In this document: positions 22,401-33,600 of the stretch, in pieces | Layout of the letters: each line of letters starts with the position of its first letter | How positions within the stretch are numbered: the first letter of the stretch is position 1 | DNA from: Athripsodes cinereus | Taxonomy: Eukaryota > Arthropoda > Insecta > Trichoptera > Leptoceridae | Direction of reading: 5' to 3' | Length of the DNA stretch: 64,000 bases | Assembly: GCA_947579605.1 (NCBI GenBank) | Contig: OX388325.1 | Coordinates: 5,141,572-5,205,571, forward strand | Made by a program: the position numbers and the translations under genes | The notes under the pieces: generated by a model | Seen by the model: the letters and a program-made list of their open reading frames with translations, nothing else | Told to the model about the DNA's origin: nothing | Database searches by the model: none

Positions 22401-23776
22401 ATGTTAAATTGTTCATAGATATGTATGTGTTCAGCTGTAGTTTTTATTTTGAAAAATCTCTTCTAAACACACATGTTCGTACAGTTGGTGGATTGGCTAG
22501 TCACATTTGACAACTGCGTGTTGAATAAGAGAAATCGACCCGCATATATGACAAATCACAGAGTGAATGTGGAGGAAGGGAAAGAAGTATGTAACTATGG
22601 ATAGGTTAATATGGCTAACAGTTCCCTCAGCCTACCCCATTTGAGATATGACATAGAGTACAATTTAGTATGGCCATATACAATTTTAAATAGAAAAATG
22701 GCACTTGGCAAAGACAATTTGTCAAAAGAATAAAATTATATTTTGAATCAATCAGAGACACATTAAAATCAAAGTATCGTGAAGAGATCCTCAGATATGA
22801 CGTAACTGGCAACATAGAACATGGCGACAGAACATCAGACACTTTGGACACAGCAACACTTTCATATGACGCGCATGTGTCATTTCATCATCATATTGAT
22901 TCAAAATAAGGAGAATCACGTCTAAATAGCCAATGACACTTTTACTTTTTTAGACAGACGCCTAGTATTTCACGTGGAAAGTAAAAACCTGTCAGTTTTG
23001 TTGATTTTTATTTTATTAATTACTTATGTTATTATTGTTTAGATGGAAGATATTGCCTCCAGGAAATAAGCTCACAAATTGTTCATAATTTTTTTTTATC
23101 ACATTGTCAAATTCTAGACAATTATGGAACTGTCTTTCCAAAGTTGGTATTCATTTGAAATATTGTTCCAATAACTATTATTTTTTTTTCAAACCGTAAG
23201 TATTTAATATCTATTGTGTTACAGGCTTGAAGGACATTCATTGTTTATAGGTACTGAAAACGTCTTAATAATATGGATCTTCGTGTAGGAAAGATGCTCT
23301 ATGCTATCATCCTTCACCATTGCTAAGAAAGACATCTTAATGCTATAGAGTGACACAGCATAATATTAATAACTTAGGATCAAAGTTTTTAAGAATATTC
23401 GTATTTTGTAATTTTTACTTTGTTACCAGTCTAATTAATGGTTCCAACACGATATATTTTTGAGGTTAGTAACTCAAAACAACTTAAGAAATACTCAATG
23501 CATTTGTAAACATAGCGGTTCAACCCCATTGTGTGACACAAATACTGTAATTGAAAACATCAAAAGATAGCCCCAAACACTACACACATGTGACACTATT
23601 TATGAATTCAACAAAAATGTTGACATTTCGACGTTCACTACACGTTCGAATGTCGCCGCATAATCACCAAATATCTCGTACATCAGCACTAATGGCAGCA
23701 TAACGAGCACAACAAAATATGAAGAATACATTGGAGAATGCGTAAAATTAATCATTTAAAGAATTTTACAAACCAT
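16460..23776 (-). CDS. RpL5: 60S ribosomal protein L5 (uL18), six coding exons
   Basis: On the minus strand, exons 23774-23776 (the ATG alone), 21885-22148, 20119-20279, 18541-18699, 16950-17067 and 16460-16663 give 302 residues plus TAG, about the family's usual length. Recognition blocks: [75 protein letters not shown] and [19 protein letters not shown]. The tail is Lys/Arg rich. The protein binds 5S rRNA and, with uL5/L11, builds the central protuberance of the large ribosomal subunit. All joins keep frame. Having only the start codon in exon 1 is common among ribosomal protein genes. Upstream, a TTTTTC tract (23814-23819, minus strand) could be a TOP-like start, giving a 5' leader near 40 nt; that is inference. 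Two introns host the snoRNA copies. Confidence 0.97.
17165..17300 (-). mobile_element. SINE family A fragment (RpL5 intron 4)
   Basis: ATCTGGGTTTTATTATAAAC, AAAGCTTGTGTCG, GAGGAGTTTGTCAGCACC and GTTCACGAGGCCGAGACTCT align to SINE A in minus orientation. The rest of this long intron (17301-18540) shows nothing I can name. Confidence 0.7.
18961..19100 (-). ncRNA. H/ACA-box snoRNA, copy 1 (RpL5 intron 3)
   Basis: Read on the RpL5 strand, it starts with a hairpin closed by GTCCATG / CATGGAC with an inner CAATC/GATTG stem. The hinge ACAGTA fits the H box ANANNA. A second hairpin has outer stem ATTGTAT/ATACAAT and inner stem CTGGAT/ATCCAG. The 3' end is ATACAAGT, with ACA at 18964-18966, three bases from the inferred end. 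Total length is about 140 nt, usual for the class. The right-hand pocket of hairpin 2 starts 16 nt before ACA, the distance expected for a pseudouridylation pocket. A homologous copy lies at 20758-20898, and sequence conservation stops at these borders. Release from the spliced intron is expected. The target uridine was not determined. Confidence 0.85.
19404..19978. mobile_element. CAGTGGTA MITE family D, copy 2 (RpL5 intron 3)
   Basis: It begins CAGTGGTATCTTGACATACG and ends GAATTACCACCG. Internal words (AACATATGAGTTTTTGAG, ATGAATTTCAATGGGGAAAT) match 8073-8564 inverted. More diverged at the right end. Confidence 0.7.
20340..20440 (+). mobile_element. SINE family B tail fragment (RpL5 intron 2)
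   Basis: GTATATGTGTTTAGTGCAAG and TTAGTTTGGGACTAGCTCC match the 3' half of the SINE B copy at 40372-40613. Confidence 0.6.
20758..20898 (-). ncRNA. H/ACA-box snoRNA, copy 2 (RpL5 intron 2)
   Basis: Homolog of 18961-19100 in the neighbouring intron, same strand. GTCCATG/CATGGAC, hinge ACAGTA, ATTGTAT/ATACAAT, CTGGAT/ATCCAG and the 3' ACA (20761-20763) are all intact. Differences fall mostly in apical loops: the loop between CAAT and GATTG is changed, and the CAATC arm reads CAATT here, leaving a G-U pair. The pocket strands AATTGCCG and TCTGTGTCGAA are almost unchanged between copies, which suggests the same target. Confidence 0.85.
21208..21616 (+). pseudogene. Non-LTR retrotransposon 3' fragment (RTE-like reverse transcriptase tail)
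   Basis: The plus strand encodes [20 protein letters not shown] and [20 protein letters not shown], then breaks after RRGVRKR and continues in other frames to [16 protein letters not shown]. WFGHVxRM followed by RxRPRTTWxDHVDQIL is the usual reverse transcriptase C-terminal tail of RTE-like LINEs. It is 5'-truncated and frame-broken, in RpL5 intron 2. Sister fragments: 22495-22655, 25335-25762, 30533-30775, 31249-31590, 39333-39893 and 58515-58725. Clade assignment is inference. Confidence 0.75.
22240..22400. mobile_element. Palindromic MITE in RpL5 intron 1
   Basis: TCTACTATGTTGAGTTTTTA pairs with TAAAAAATCGACACAGTAGA, and ACATTGTCAATCCA pairs with TTGATTGACAATGT. Related by the words GACAATGTC and GTCTCTCxxAATAAA to the foldback amplified at 37389-37808. 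Confidence 0.65.
22495..22655 (+). pseudogene. Degenerate RTE-like LINE fragment
   Basis: GTTGAATAAGAGAAATCGAC, ATGTGGAGGAAGGGAAAGAAG and CCTCAGCCTACCCCATTTGA align to the 3' end of the fragments at 21208-21616 and 25335-25762, with many substitutions. Non-coding relic. Confidence 0.55.
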
Positions 23777-24669
23777 TTTGTATTAATTTAATTCACAGCT
23801 TTACGGAGCCGCTGAAAAACACGTAGCGCACCCACCGAACGGATGTCGCGAAAGGACCATAGACGAGAATTTTAAGATTTTTTTGATACTAACGGAAATA
23901 GTAATAGACAAAAATAACACAAAAATTATAAAATAAAATCTTCACTTAATTAATTTATATTTCACATGGGTAATTTTGGAGACTATCTATCATCAAATAA
24001 TTTTGTATAATACAAATTTTGTATAATTTACAATTTGAACGCTTTGTAAAGGGTCGTTCACATTTGTTCACTTTCAGTGATCACTCCGGATGATCCTCCA
24101 AGATGAACAGGTGTGAACAGGCGTTTCATCGCTAGTGATCACTAGCGATGACGGAGGAAAGAGATTACCACTCGTCATAATTTTGATGAAAGGTCCTTTC
24201 ACTGAAACGACCATAAACAAGTTTTATCTTATTATTTGTTTAATTCTCTATGAATTTGTATTAAATGTCAGAATCATGTACAAAATTATTATGCAGTCGA
24301 GAGCTATATTAATTTATTTTATGTGTTATTTTGCATTTTTGAATTTGTTTAATTATTTTTGTACGAAAATGCGTCAAACTACATACAACATGAGTGAGAG
24401 TGTTGACATGGCAGTGAAAGCATAGGATGAACAAATGTGAACAGACGTGTTCACTTTCGATGAACAGGTTTGACCCTGACACTCTGGATGATCATCCAAA
24501 GTGAAGCAATGTGAATGCTACTTAATATTACTTTGTGACTGATTTTTTCTATATAAATGTCTATGGTGTAATTTTGACATTACATGTCTAAAGTTTTGTT
24601 TTGCTTGCGGTGTGTCAAACTTTCAATTTTTTGGTGATTAGATTTCGCTCAGTTTTTATAAATGAAAAA
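23777..24669. other. Divergent upstream region RpL5 / ZAD gene A
   Basis: RpL5 reads left and ZAD gene A reads right from this interval, so both promoters should lie here. I see no TATA box or other element I could defend, apart from the TTTTTC tract noted for RpL5. Much of it, 24051-24525, is a foldback: GTTCACATTTGTTCACTTTC at left against CCAAAGTGAAGCAATGTGAA at right. Confidence 0.55.
24051..24525. mobile_element. Foldback element between RpL5 and ZAD gene A
   Basis: The left arm CGTTCACATTTGTTCACTTT and the right arm AAAGTGAAGCAATGTGAA are inverted; further GGATGATC/GATCATCC words and a CGCTAGTGATCACTAGCG palindrome lie inside. The element at 2543-2815 shares its interior. It may carry part of the ZAD gene A promoter region. 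Confidence 0.65.
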
Positions 24670-27600
24670 ATGTCTATCTCTAAATTATGTAGAATTTGTT
24701 TCAACGAACAAAAACAATTGATCAGCATGCATAATTTGTATTTCGACGGAACTCCAGCTATAAACTTTATTAAGGAAGTTTTACACATACAGGTAATCAT
24801 TAAATTGCTTCTATCTCATACAAAGAGGCAACAAAACATTTTATGTAGTACTGTACCACCACACTGGCCAATAGAAAATATTTAAATAAAATCATTTCGA
24901 TCATAATATGGGAATTTATTAAGTTTAGGTAAACGCATCAAAACTTTGATTAATTCCATGTAGATATGTGGCAAATCTGGAGAATAACAATCTGGTGTAA
25001 TATTGTGGATTTATTAAGCACATAATTAATTATTTGCATTTTCCCTACGCGTGTGTGATTTGTAGGTTAGGTTAGTTCGTAAGTCTGGTGTTTTTTTATG
25101 CAAAAGCACATTTATTGACAATCATTTCATTATCATTTCTTGGGTGAAAAACTATATAATTACGTGAATATAAGTAGAAAAAGTTCACCTCTCCTTATTA
25201 TTTACCTGAAAGAGATTTCCTGTGTCCAATAAAAGGCAGGTGTTTAGTAAAACAGCCAATATAATTGGTGACATACCTCATCGCTGAATTGAAAATGTTA
25301 AATGTCGTATTTGTGATGCTTAACATTTATCTGCCTTTTACTATACTATACTATACCCTCACGCCATGTCCCAGGAGGGGTAGGCAGAGAGAACGGAACG
25401 CCATAATATAGATCTATCCTTACATACTTCTTTCGCTTCCTCTACATTCATCCAGTTTCTCATACATGCACGCCGATTTCTCTTACTCAGTACGCGTCCG
25501 TCCTTAAGAATTTGGTCCACGTGATCAAGCCACGTGGTTCTTGGACGTCCGCGCTTCCTCACACCCCTTCTTTCAGATAAATACATCCTCTTCGTTGTCC
25601 GTTCATCTTGCATTCGCTGAACATGTCCAAACCATCTCAACTTGTTTACACGCATTCTGTCCACAACACTCCTCTCAGATCCGCTCATTCTCCTGATATC
25701 CTCATTCTTCACTCTATCTCGCAACGTTTTACCAACCATTCTTCTCAGTGAACGCATTTCCTTTTACAGTAGGAAAATCAGAGTGGATTCAGCTTGAGTA
25801 CTGGACAACACATTTCCTTACTGGTCACGGAGTCAATTCCTTACGTCTTCACCGGTTTGGGATAAAATCATCTCCTTCGTGTAATTTCTGTCACTCTGAA
25901 TCTTAAAAGTCGGAACATGTTCTTTGGGATTGTTCCCACACCGACATCAGTAGGAAAAGAGAGCAGATGCTCGTTGCTGTTCGTGGTCCATCCTCTGAAC
26001 CTGTAGGATATGCGGACTTGGTGGCCACAAGGAAAATCTTTATCACCTTCAAAAACTTCTGTACTTTCTTTGGTAGCCTAATATCCACTTCAAGTAACTA
26101 GCGATACTGCATAGAGAGGAAGGCATATTCCCATTTCTTCTCTTCCCTTTTTACACCAAAATTTTCGATGTGTGGCTGCTAAATCTAGAGTGCTCCCTCA
26201 TGGCAGCATTTCTCGCTTTAATGCGACCTTAAATCCTGTTTATGCATGTGTGTGCATATCTCCAGGTTCGGCACGAGGTTTGTGACGGGCGCTGCCCTTT
26301 TAAAAAAAGTAGGGCATTGGAAGATTTACATAAATGATTGAGAGACCTGTTCTTTGTGAGTGTCCGCGGGACATCAATGAATTTCTTATTTAGAAAGAAT
26401 TGATGTGTTAATGAATAAATAAATTTTCAGATTCAAGGTGGCACAGTTGGAATAGTAATGTGCGACAGCTGTAACAATGCGTTAAACAGTTTCTATTCAT
26501 TTTACAAGATGGTGCGAGAAGTGCAGGACAAATATAACACTCTAATGAATCCTAAGCACCGGCTATCTTCTCCTATGATTCTCACAGTTTACCCTATGGA
26601 AGAACAAATAACTGAAGCGGAATATACACAAGACGATCAAAATAAACAAGTAAGAGAAGTTTCTCTTCATATCAAGGAGTCTTGTAAAGAAAATATTGAC
26701 ACTGAAGATGTTTTAAAAGTTGAAAGTGATATCCTTAGTAAGACTGAATCAATGCCTTGTAGTCCAGTGGAAGTCAATCAAAATGATATTGAAGAGACAT
26801 TAAAAATACTTAATGAAATGCCATCTGACGACTTAAATGAAAATATATCAAATAATATCGAAGAATCTATAATTCCAAGTGAGTTTATGTTTTTTTATTT
26901 ATTTTATTTGTATTGTCGACCGACAGAATTTGGTGAAAGTTCAGCCGGTTCACAATTTAAAAAATCACTGTGGGAGTACTAAGTATTATTGTTTTATTTT
27001 TATCAATGTATTTTATTGGTGCACACGTTGAAAACTTTCGTAATTGGAATGGTAGAACATAGACACCAAGTACAATTCACACAGATGGAGCTAGTTTTAA
27101 AGTAAATTAAGATGAATCTTGTATTATGGGGAGTATGTAATGTGATGATACACATATTATATACAATTCACTCACACACCCAAACCCAGAACAGTTTGAA
27201 AAAGAGATCTCATGTCTACTTCAATTATTTGCATGAAATGTTACTCTATTGGTGACCCTTATATCATGACTGTGAGAATGGTGGAATTGATAAATGTTGT
27301 CCATGGACGCCAAAAGTGATCACTTAAACTAGTCTAGAGCCAATTTGTAATCATTAGGACACCTTTCTCATTTCTTCCCATTAGATTTTGTACAGTATAA
27401 TGTTGCATAAACATGGTTCTCCAATAGAGACGTCTGATTAATTAATAACTTGATGAGTAAACATATAATTAAACAATTTTTTTTATAAACACTGTATACT
27501 TTCCAAATTAAATTTATTCACCTCAAACGTTTCTGCCATGGCTTCTGCTTGGCATCATCAGGAAAACTACCAAGCAGAAGTCTTGAAGAAGGTGAATAAA

Positions 27601-30600
27601 TTTAATTAAGTATACAGTGTTTACAAAAAGATATTCAATTATATATTAATAATGAATTTCCAAAGTTTACCCCGTGGAGCACCCGGTAAAGAATTGGTCT
27701 CCCACTCTTCTCCATAAGTTTTCGAGTGTCCTGTAAAAGGCCGGTGTTCGAAAAAATAAGACATTTCACATCTTAAATTCGGCGATGAGGTTTGCCACCC
27801 ATCCTGAATGTCTTGATTTTATATTGGCATGGAGAAGACAGCTTGCATGTTTTATATGCAGCTGGTCTGCTGGCTACCCCACTTGTGGGATATACCATGA
27901 TGGTATTATAGTAGTAGTAGTAGCAATTTCCAAAGTGTTAACACAAAAACATTAGATTTATTTGATGAGTAAAGTTTGGTCAATAATAAGCCGAGTTAAA
28001 TTTTTGATTGACTGTACCCACCTTTCGTTACAGCTGTTGAAGAGTCACCTGATGCAGAATCAAATACAGTAACAAAAGCTCTTGTCACAAAAAAGAAACA
28101 CATGATATTATGGGAAGAATTAAAGATGAAGCAATGCAAAGCTACCGAAGTGATGTTCTCCAAGTACAAGTTAGAAGAAATGTGTAAAAGCAATGAATGG
28201 TTGTTGTCCGAAGAACAAAGAGATGAGATGCTCTCCTTGTACAGTCATATGGTCTGCATCAAATGTGACAATTCAACATTCCCTTCGTATACAGAAGTAA
28301 GTCATGTAATATAAGACTTGTTTAACATCTTGGTGTCTGTGGGGACTAGTCGGTAGATTTTGGTCTGTGATCTCGGTGGATACTTGGAGGGATTCCTGCG
28401 TGGTTGGGGGTGGCTCAGGAAACAACACATTTATGCCTGTAAAGGGGCACAGCATTGTTCATGTTCTTTGCTAATATGTTTATTTTTAAGACATATATGC
28501 TGGACCTGTTGGTGTTTGTTTGTGATAAATAAATTAATCTTCAGTTTAGCGAGGAGATATGCCACTCAGTCTGAATGTCTCAGCTCTAGTTGGTACGGAA
28601 ATTATGATTGTCATGTTTATTATATGTAGCTGGTTGGTCTTCCGGCTGACCAACTTGTGGGTGTAGTTTTGATAATATAGGTTATACCTGTTTGTGCATG
28701 ACAAATACTTATTAGGCAAAAAACAAAATTGGCAGTACAGGTAATAGAATGAAATTGTTTTTATTACATACATACATCTTCTTCCCCTTGTCCTAGTTAG
28801 GTCGGGGGCCCATTGCGCCTAGGTACCTCCTCCAGAGATTCCTGTCCACCGCTGCTTCCAGGACCTCTGGCCACTCCAAACCAAGCCTTTCAACACACAA
28901 ATTTGACATCTGCCCTTGCCAGCTTCTTCTAGGGCGGCAACCGGTCTTCTGCCCTCTCCCACAGCCCCCAAAGATCTAAGTGGTAGTCTGTCTTCTGGCA
29001 TGCGAAGAACGTGACCCAGCCATCGCAACTGCGACCTCTCTATATGCAGGAGTACTGGTTCCACATTGAGAGCCTCATAAACATACATATTCCTTATACG
29101 GTCTCTCAATGACACACCAGCCACTCCCGCAGGAAAATGCAGGAACCGTATTTCCGCTGCCTGTAACCTTGATCTCACGTTCTCCGTGAGCATCCAAATC
29201 TGGTGTCCATATGTTAGGATAGGGCGGTATATTGTCTTAAATTATTTGTTTTTATTTTAGAAATGATTATTTCATTTAGATAAGGTGTTCTCTTCACACA
29301 CACATGTAGAAATTATTTTTGTTTCTCCCAATGTCTCCTTTGTACTGTAAACTTGATACTGTAAAATTGTTGAATAATTTCTTTTGTTTGCTTGTACAGA
29401 TGTGTAGTGATTGAAAATACTTGCCTTTAATGGTATAAACTAATTAAGTAACTAACTTTACCCTTTATAGCTCCTCTCAGGAGCTCACGGCAGAAACGAG
29501 TCTCTTTCATTCAGAATAGTGTCTCTGTCCTGATTGAGTCAACTCTGCCCATAATATTTCCAGCACTCTGATATCATTGTCGTATGAACAGTGTATTGTG
29601 AAAGACTCTTTGGCTAGCTACCATCCATGGAACGTTGTCAATAAAACATGGTGTAAACAGGTCCATCGTCTCCACTACCTATATTACAATGACTATTACT
29701 GAGAGCGTCATTGCGCAATATCATTTTGAACATGCTCATACCACCTAACATCCAAAAGACTCCTTTTTTCAAAACTAAGAATTCAAAAACAAAAAAAGCA
29801 GGATTCCAACGCCGGCATTAATCGTGTTTAAAATAAATCGTGGGTTCAATGCTAGAACTAGACAACTCAAAATCAATAGTTTTGAGGTAATGGATAAATC
29901 ATGATAGTGCCTGGAACCACTCAGAAGGATAGTGCCTGGAACCGATTACCAGCGGATTTAAGACAGAACCAACCCACTGCAAATTTGAATTATTGTTATA
30001 TATACATATATGTATATTATTGAAACACTTTAATAACAGTAGAAGGAAGCCTCTCAATTCATAATTATTACTAGAAATTACTCAAAACATTAAAGGCAAA
30101 CATCAGAAATATATAATTCAAAACGATTAGATTTGAGTTGTCTAGCGTGAGTTCTAGCATTGAACCCACGAAATGTTTATTTTTTCATATTGTAGATCAT
30201 TGATCTGCTTGGAAAGTTCAAGAAGTTCATGGATCATTATCTGCATTAATCTGCTGTTCCCTTTTATGATGCTAAAGACCAAGGATATTGGAAAACTTAC
30301 TGAAAAGAGTTAAAGACGTACTCTATTCCGTGGTGTTTATGTTTTTTTGTTTAATTTTTATTTGCAGTTAGTGCAGCATTCATTAAGGGAACATGATGCC
30401 CTCCCTTTGCTGATGTGTTGCTGCACTGAGACGACTGACCGCACCGCTTTAGAGAAACACATTCTATACAAACACATACTAAAAAGAAAATACGTCCCAA
30501 GGCAACAACCTAACGTGAAGTAAGTAATTATACAATACTATACCCTCACACCGTGTCCCAAGTGGGGTAGGCAGAGAGAACGGAATGCCATATAGATCTA

Positions 30601-33600
30601 TCCTTACATACTTCTTTCGGTTCCTCAACATTCATACAGTTTCTCATACATGCACGCCGATTTCTCTTACTCAACACGCATCTGTCCTTAAGAATTTGGT
30701 CCATGTGATCAAGCCACGTGGTTCTTGGACTTCCGCGCTTCCTCACACCCCTTCTTTCAGATAAATACATCCATTTATGGCTGTTTTATGTAATATATGA
30801 ATATTTTTTTTTTCTGTCAACTTTATTGTTATGTATTACGGTTCTCATGCCGTAATATGTATTAATAAATAAATAAATAATTATTATTTATTTTTAAGCT
30901 GTCCAGTATGCAACAAGGTGGTGAAAAAAGGCGCATTAAGGAATCACGTAGCTATCCACGTACCAGACGACAAACAGGAGTTCCAGTGTGATTATTGCCA
31001 AAAAGGGTGAGTATTATTATGCAACTGTGAAGGGTGGTTATCAAGGATGTGGTGCTCTCTCTGGCCAACCTATAACTAGTAATTTATTTGTTCTTTCATC
31101 CAAAGACCAGATCCACATCAACGTCTGCGTGTCTCTAGACACCTCACCTCGGCCTACTGTACTTACCAACTTATGTATATATTTTATTATCATGTTTTTT
31201 ATTTAGCTTTACTTTTTGTATTATTTTGTCTCATTTTTTTTTATTTTTACTATACCCTCAAGCCGTGACCCAAGTAGGGTAGGCAGAGAGAACGGAACGC
31301 CAAATAGATCTATCTTTACACATTTCCTTCGCTTCCTCCACATTCATACAATTTCTCATACACGCACGTCGATTCCTCTTACTCAACACGCGGCCATCCT
31401 TGAGAATTTGATCCACGTGATCAAGCCACGTGGTTCTCGGACGCCCGCGCTTCCTCACACCCTTTCTTTCAGACAAATATATCCTCTTTACCATTCTTAC
31501 CTCGTTCATTCGTTCAACATGTCCAAACCACAGTAGTTTATTCACGCGCATTCTGTCCACAACACTCTTCTTGCATCCGCTCATTCTTCTTTATTTTTCT
31601 CCATTCTTTTTTATTTTGTATATATTGTATTGTCCTCAATAAACATTATTACCGCCCAAAAGGGACATTGAAAAGAGAAGTAGTATAAAAGATTCCCACG
31701 ACGGCGGTTTTGGCTGGCCGGCCCTTAAGGCCTCCCCATCAGGCCCGCCCGTGAGGACAATTTTGGTTTGAATGTGCGGATAAGTAGGAGTTAACAACTC
31801 CTGAGATATCCGATGTGAGGTGAATCTTTCTTCAATGTGAGATGTAGTCTTAAGGTGTCTACCCACAGATCTAAATCCTGTCGAGCGTCAAGTTCTTTTT
31901 TTTTTTTCAAAAGATGTATCTGGGCTTTTGGTTATAAACCGAAATGTAACTTTATGAACCCTTTGCAGTAAGCTAAAAGCTTGTGTTGTGATAGGGGAGT
32001 TTGTCGGCACTTTGGATCATTTTCTCTGATAAGATCTGAATCAGATATGTGTGATCCAATTATTTTGTTTCTTTTCATTATTGGTTGACATTATTCTGTG
32101 AGTAAAAGTAATGGAGTTTCATGTTCATTTTATAAATTTGATTTTACATAAATGTTTGTCGAGTGTGCAGATTCTGTTAGTACTCTAGTACAGTGGTTCC
32201 CAAAGTTAACTAGGCTCCGACCCTTTTAACAAAAATTTCCAATCTTGGGACCCACCTTTTAGCTGCCTTAGAGAAAAGAGGTCATAAATATTGGTAATGC
32301 TCAGATTCTCTAGTAGCGAGTCACGGAACTACTTAATGCTCAGGGCCCACTCAATATTTGCTCGCGACCCATAGTTTGGGAACCACTGCTCTATTAAGGT
32401 ATAAACGATTATTTTTAATAGAATTTTGCCTTTGTTTTTACATATCCAATGGACGAGATATTTTCATTTATAATTTTATTAAGGTATGTAATAATCATAA
32501 ATTTTTTTTCAGATTTCCAATCAAATTTAAATTGACTCAGCATATCATGATGAAACATCTAGGACTCACTTCAAACTGCAAAGATTGTGGAAAAACGTAA
32601 GTACATATATGTCAACTGTACAGTTCCATAACTCAACAAGTAGAAATATTGTATATTCGAGAAACCGCCTTATTTATGTCAACTGTACAGTTCCATAACT
32701 CAACAAGTAGAAATATCGTATATTCGAGAAACCGCCTTATTTATGTCAACTGTACAGTTCCATAACTCAACAAGTAGAAATATTGTATATTCGAGAAACC
32801 GACTTATTTATGTCAACTGTACAGTTCCATAACTCAACAAGTAGAAATATCGTATATTCGAGAAACCGCCTTATTTATGTCAACTGTACAGTTCCATAAC
32901 TCAACAAGTAGAAATATCGTATATTCGAGAAACCGCCTTATTTATGTCAACTGTACAGTTCCATAACTCAACAAGTAGAAATATCGTATATTCGAGAAAC
33001 CGACTTATTTATGTCAACTGTACAGTTCCATAACTCAACAAGTAGAAATATCGTATATACGAGAAATCACCTTATTTTTGTCAACTGTACAGTTCCATAA
33101 CTCAACAAGTAGAAATATCGTATATTCGAGAAACCGACTTATTTATGTCAACTGTACAGTTCCATAACTCAACAAGTAGAAATATCGTATATTCGAGAAA
33201 CCGACTTATTTATGTCAACTGTACAGTTCCATAACTCAACAAGTAGAAATATCGTATATTCGAGAAACCGACTTATTTGTAATTTTGCTTTGTTTACTTT
33301 ACGCTTTAAAAACACAACAGAAAGTGAAATATACTTTATAAAAATAATTGCACTTTTACGCAGTCGATTTGCATCGTCATGGTCCTGGGTTCGATTCCCG
33401 GCTGGGTCGTAATGTTTCGCTCGAATTTTTCAAATCCCCAGGGTTTGGGGAAAAACTGTCTCAGCAGGATTGAGATAACGCTGGTTGTCGGGAAGAAATT
33501 ACATATGTGATAAGTCCGCCAGCTATACTGGCATCTGTGTATAGAAAAGATTTAAAAAAAAACACAGTCAGACTACTAGCCACCTTGACGTTAAATTCTT

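Noticed and set aside
22780..22910. Possible C/D-box snoRNA on the minus strand in RpL5 intron 1 (ATGATGA and CTGA boxes)
   Set aside because: No terminal stem and no convincing C'/D' boxes; such short motifs arise often by chance in AT-rich DNA.
32611..33280. CRISPR-like regular repeat array
   Set aside because: Units are head to tail without unique spacers, in a eukaryotic intron; it is a minisatellite.
33360..33410. Second tRNA-like B box GGTTCGATTCC
   Set aside because: Acceptor stem and D arm are not recognisable; reads as SINE head remnant.
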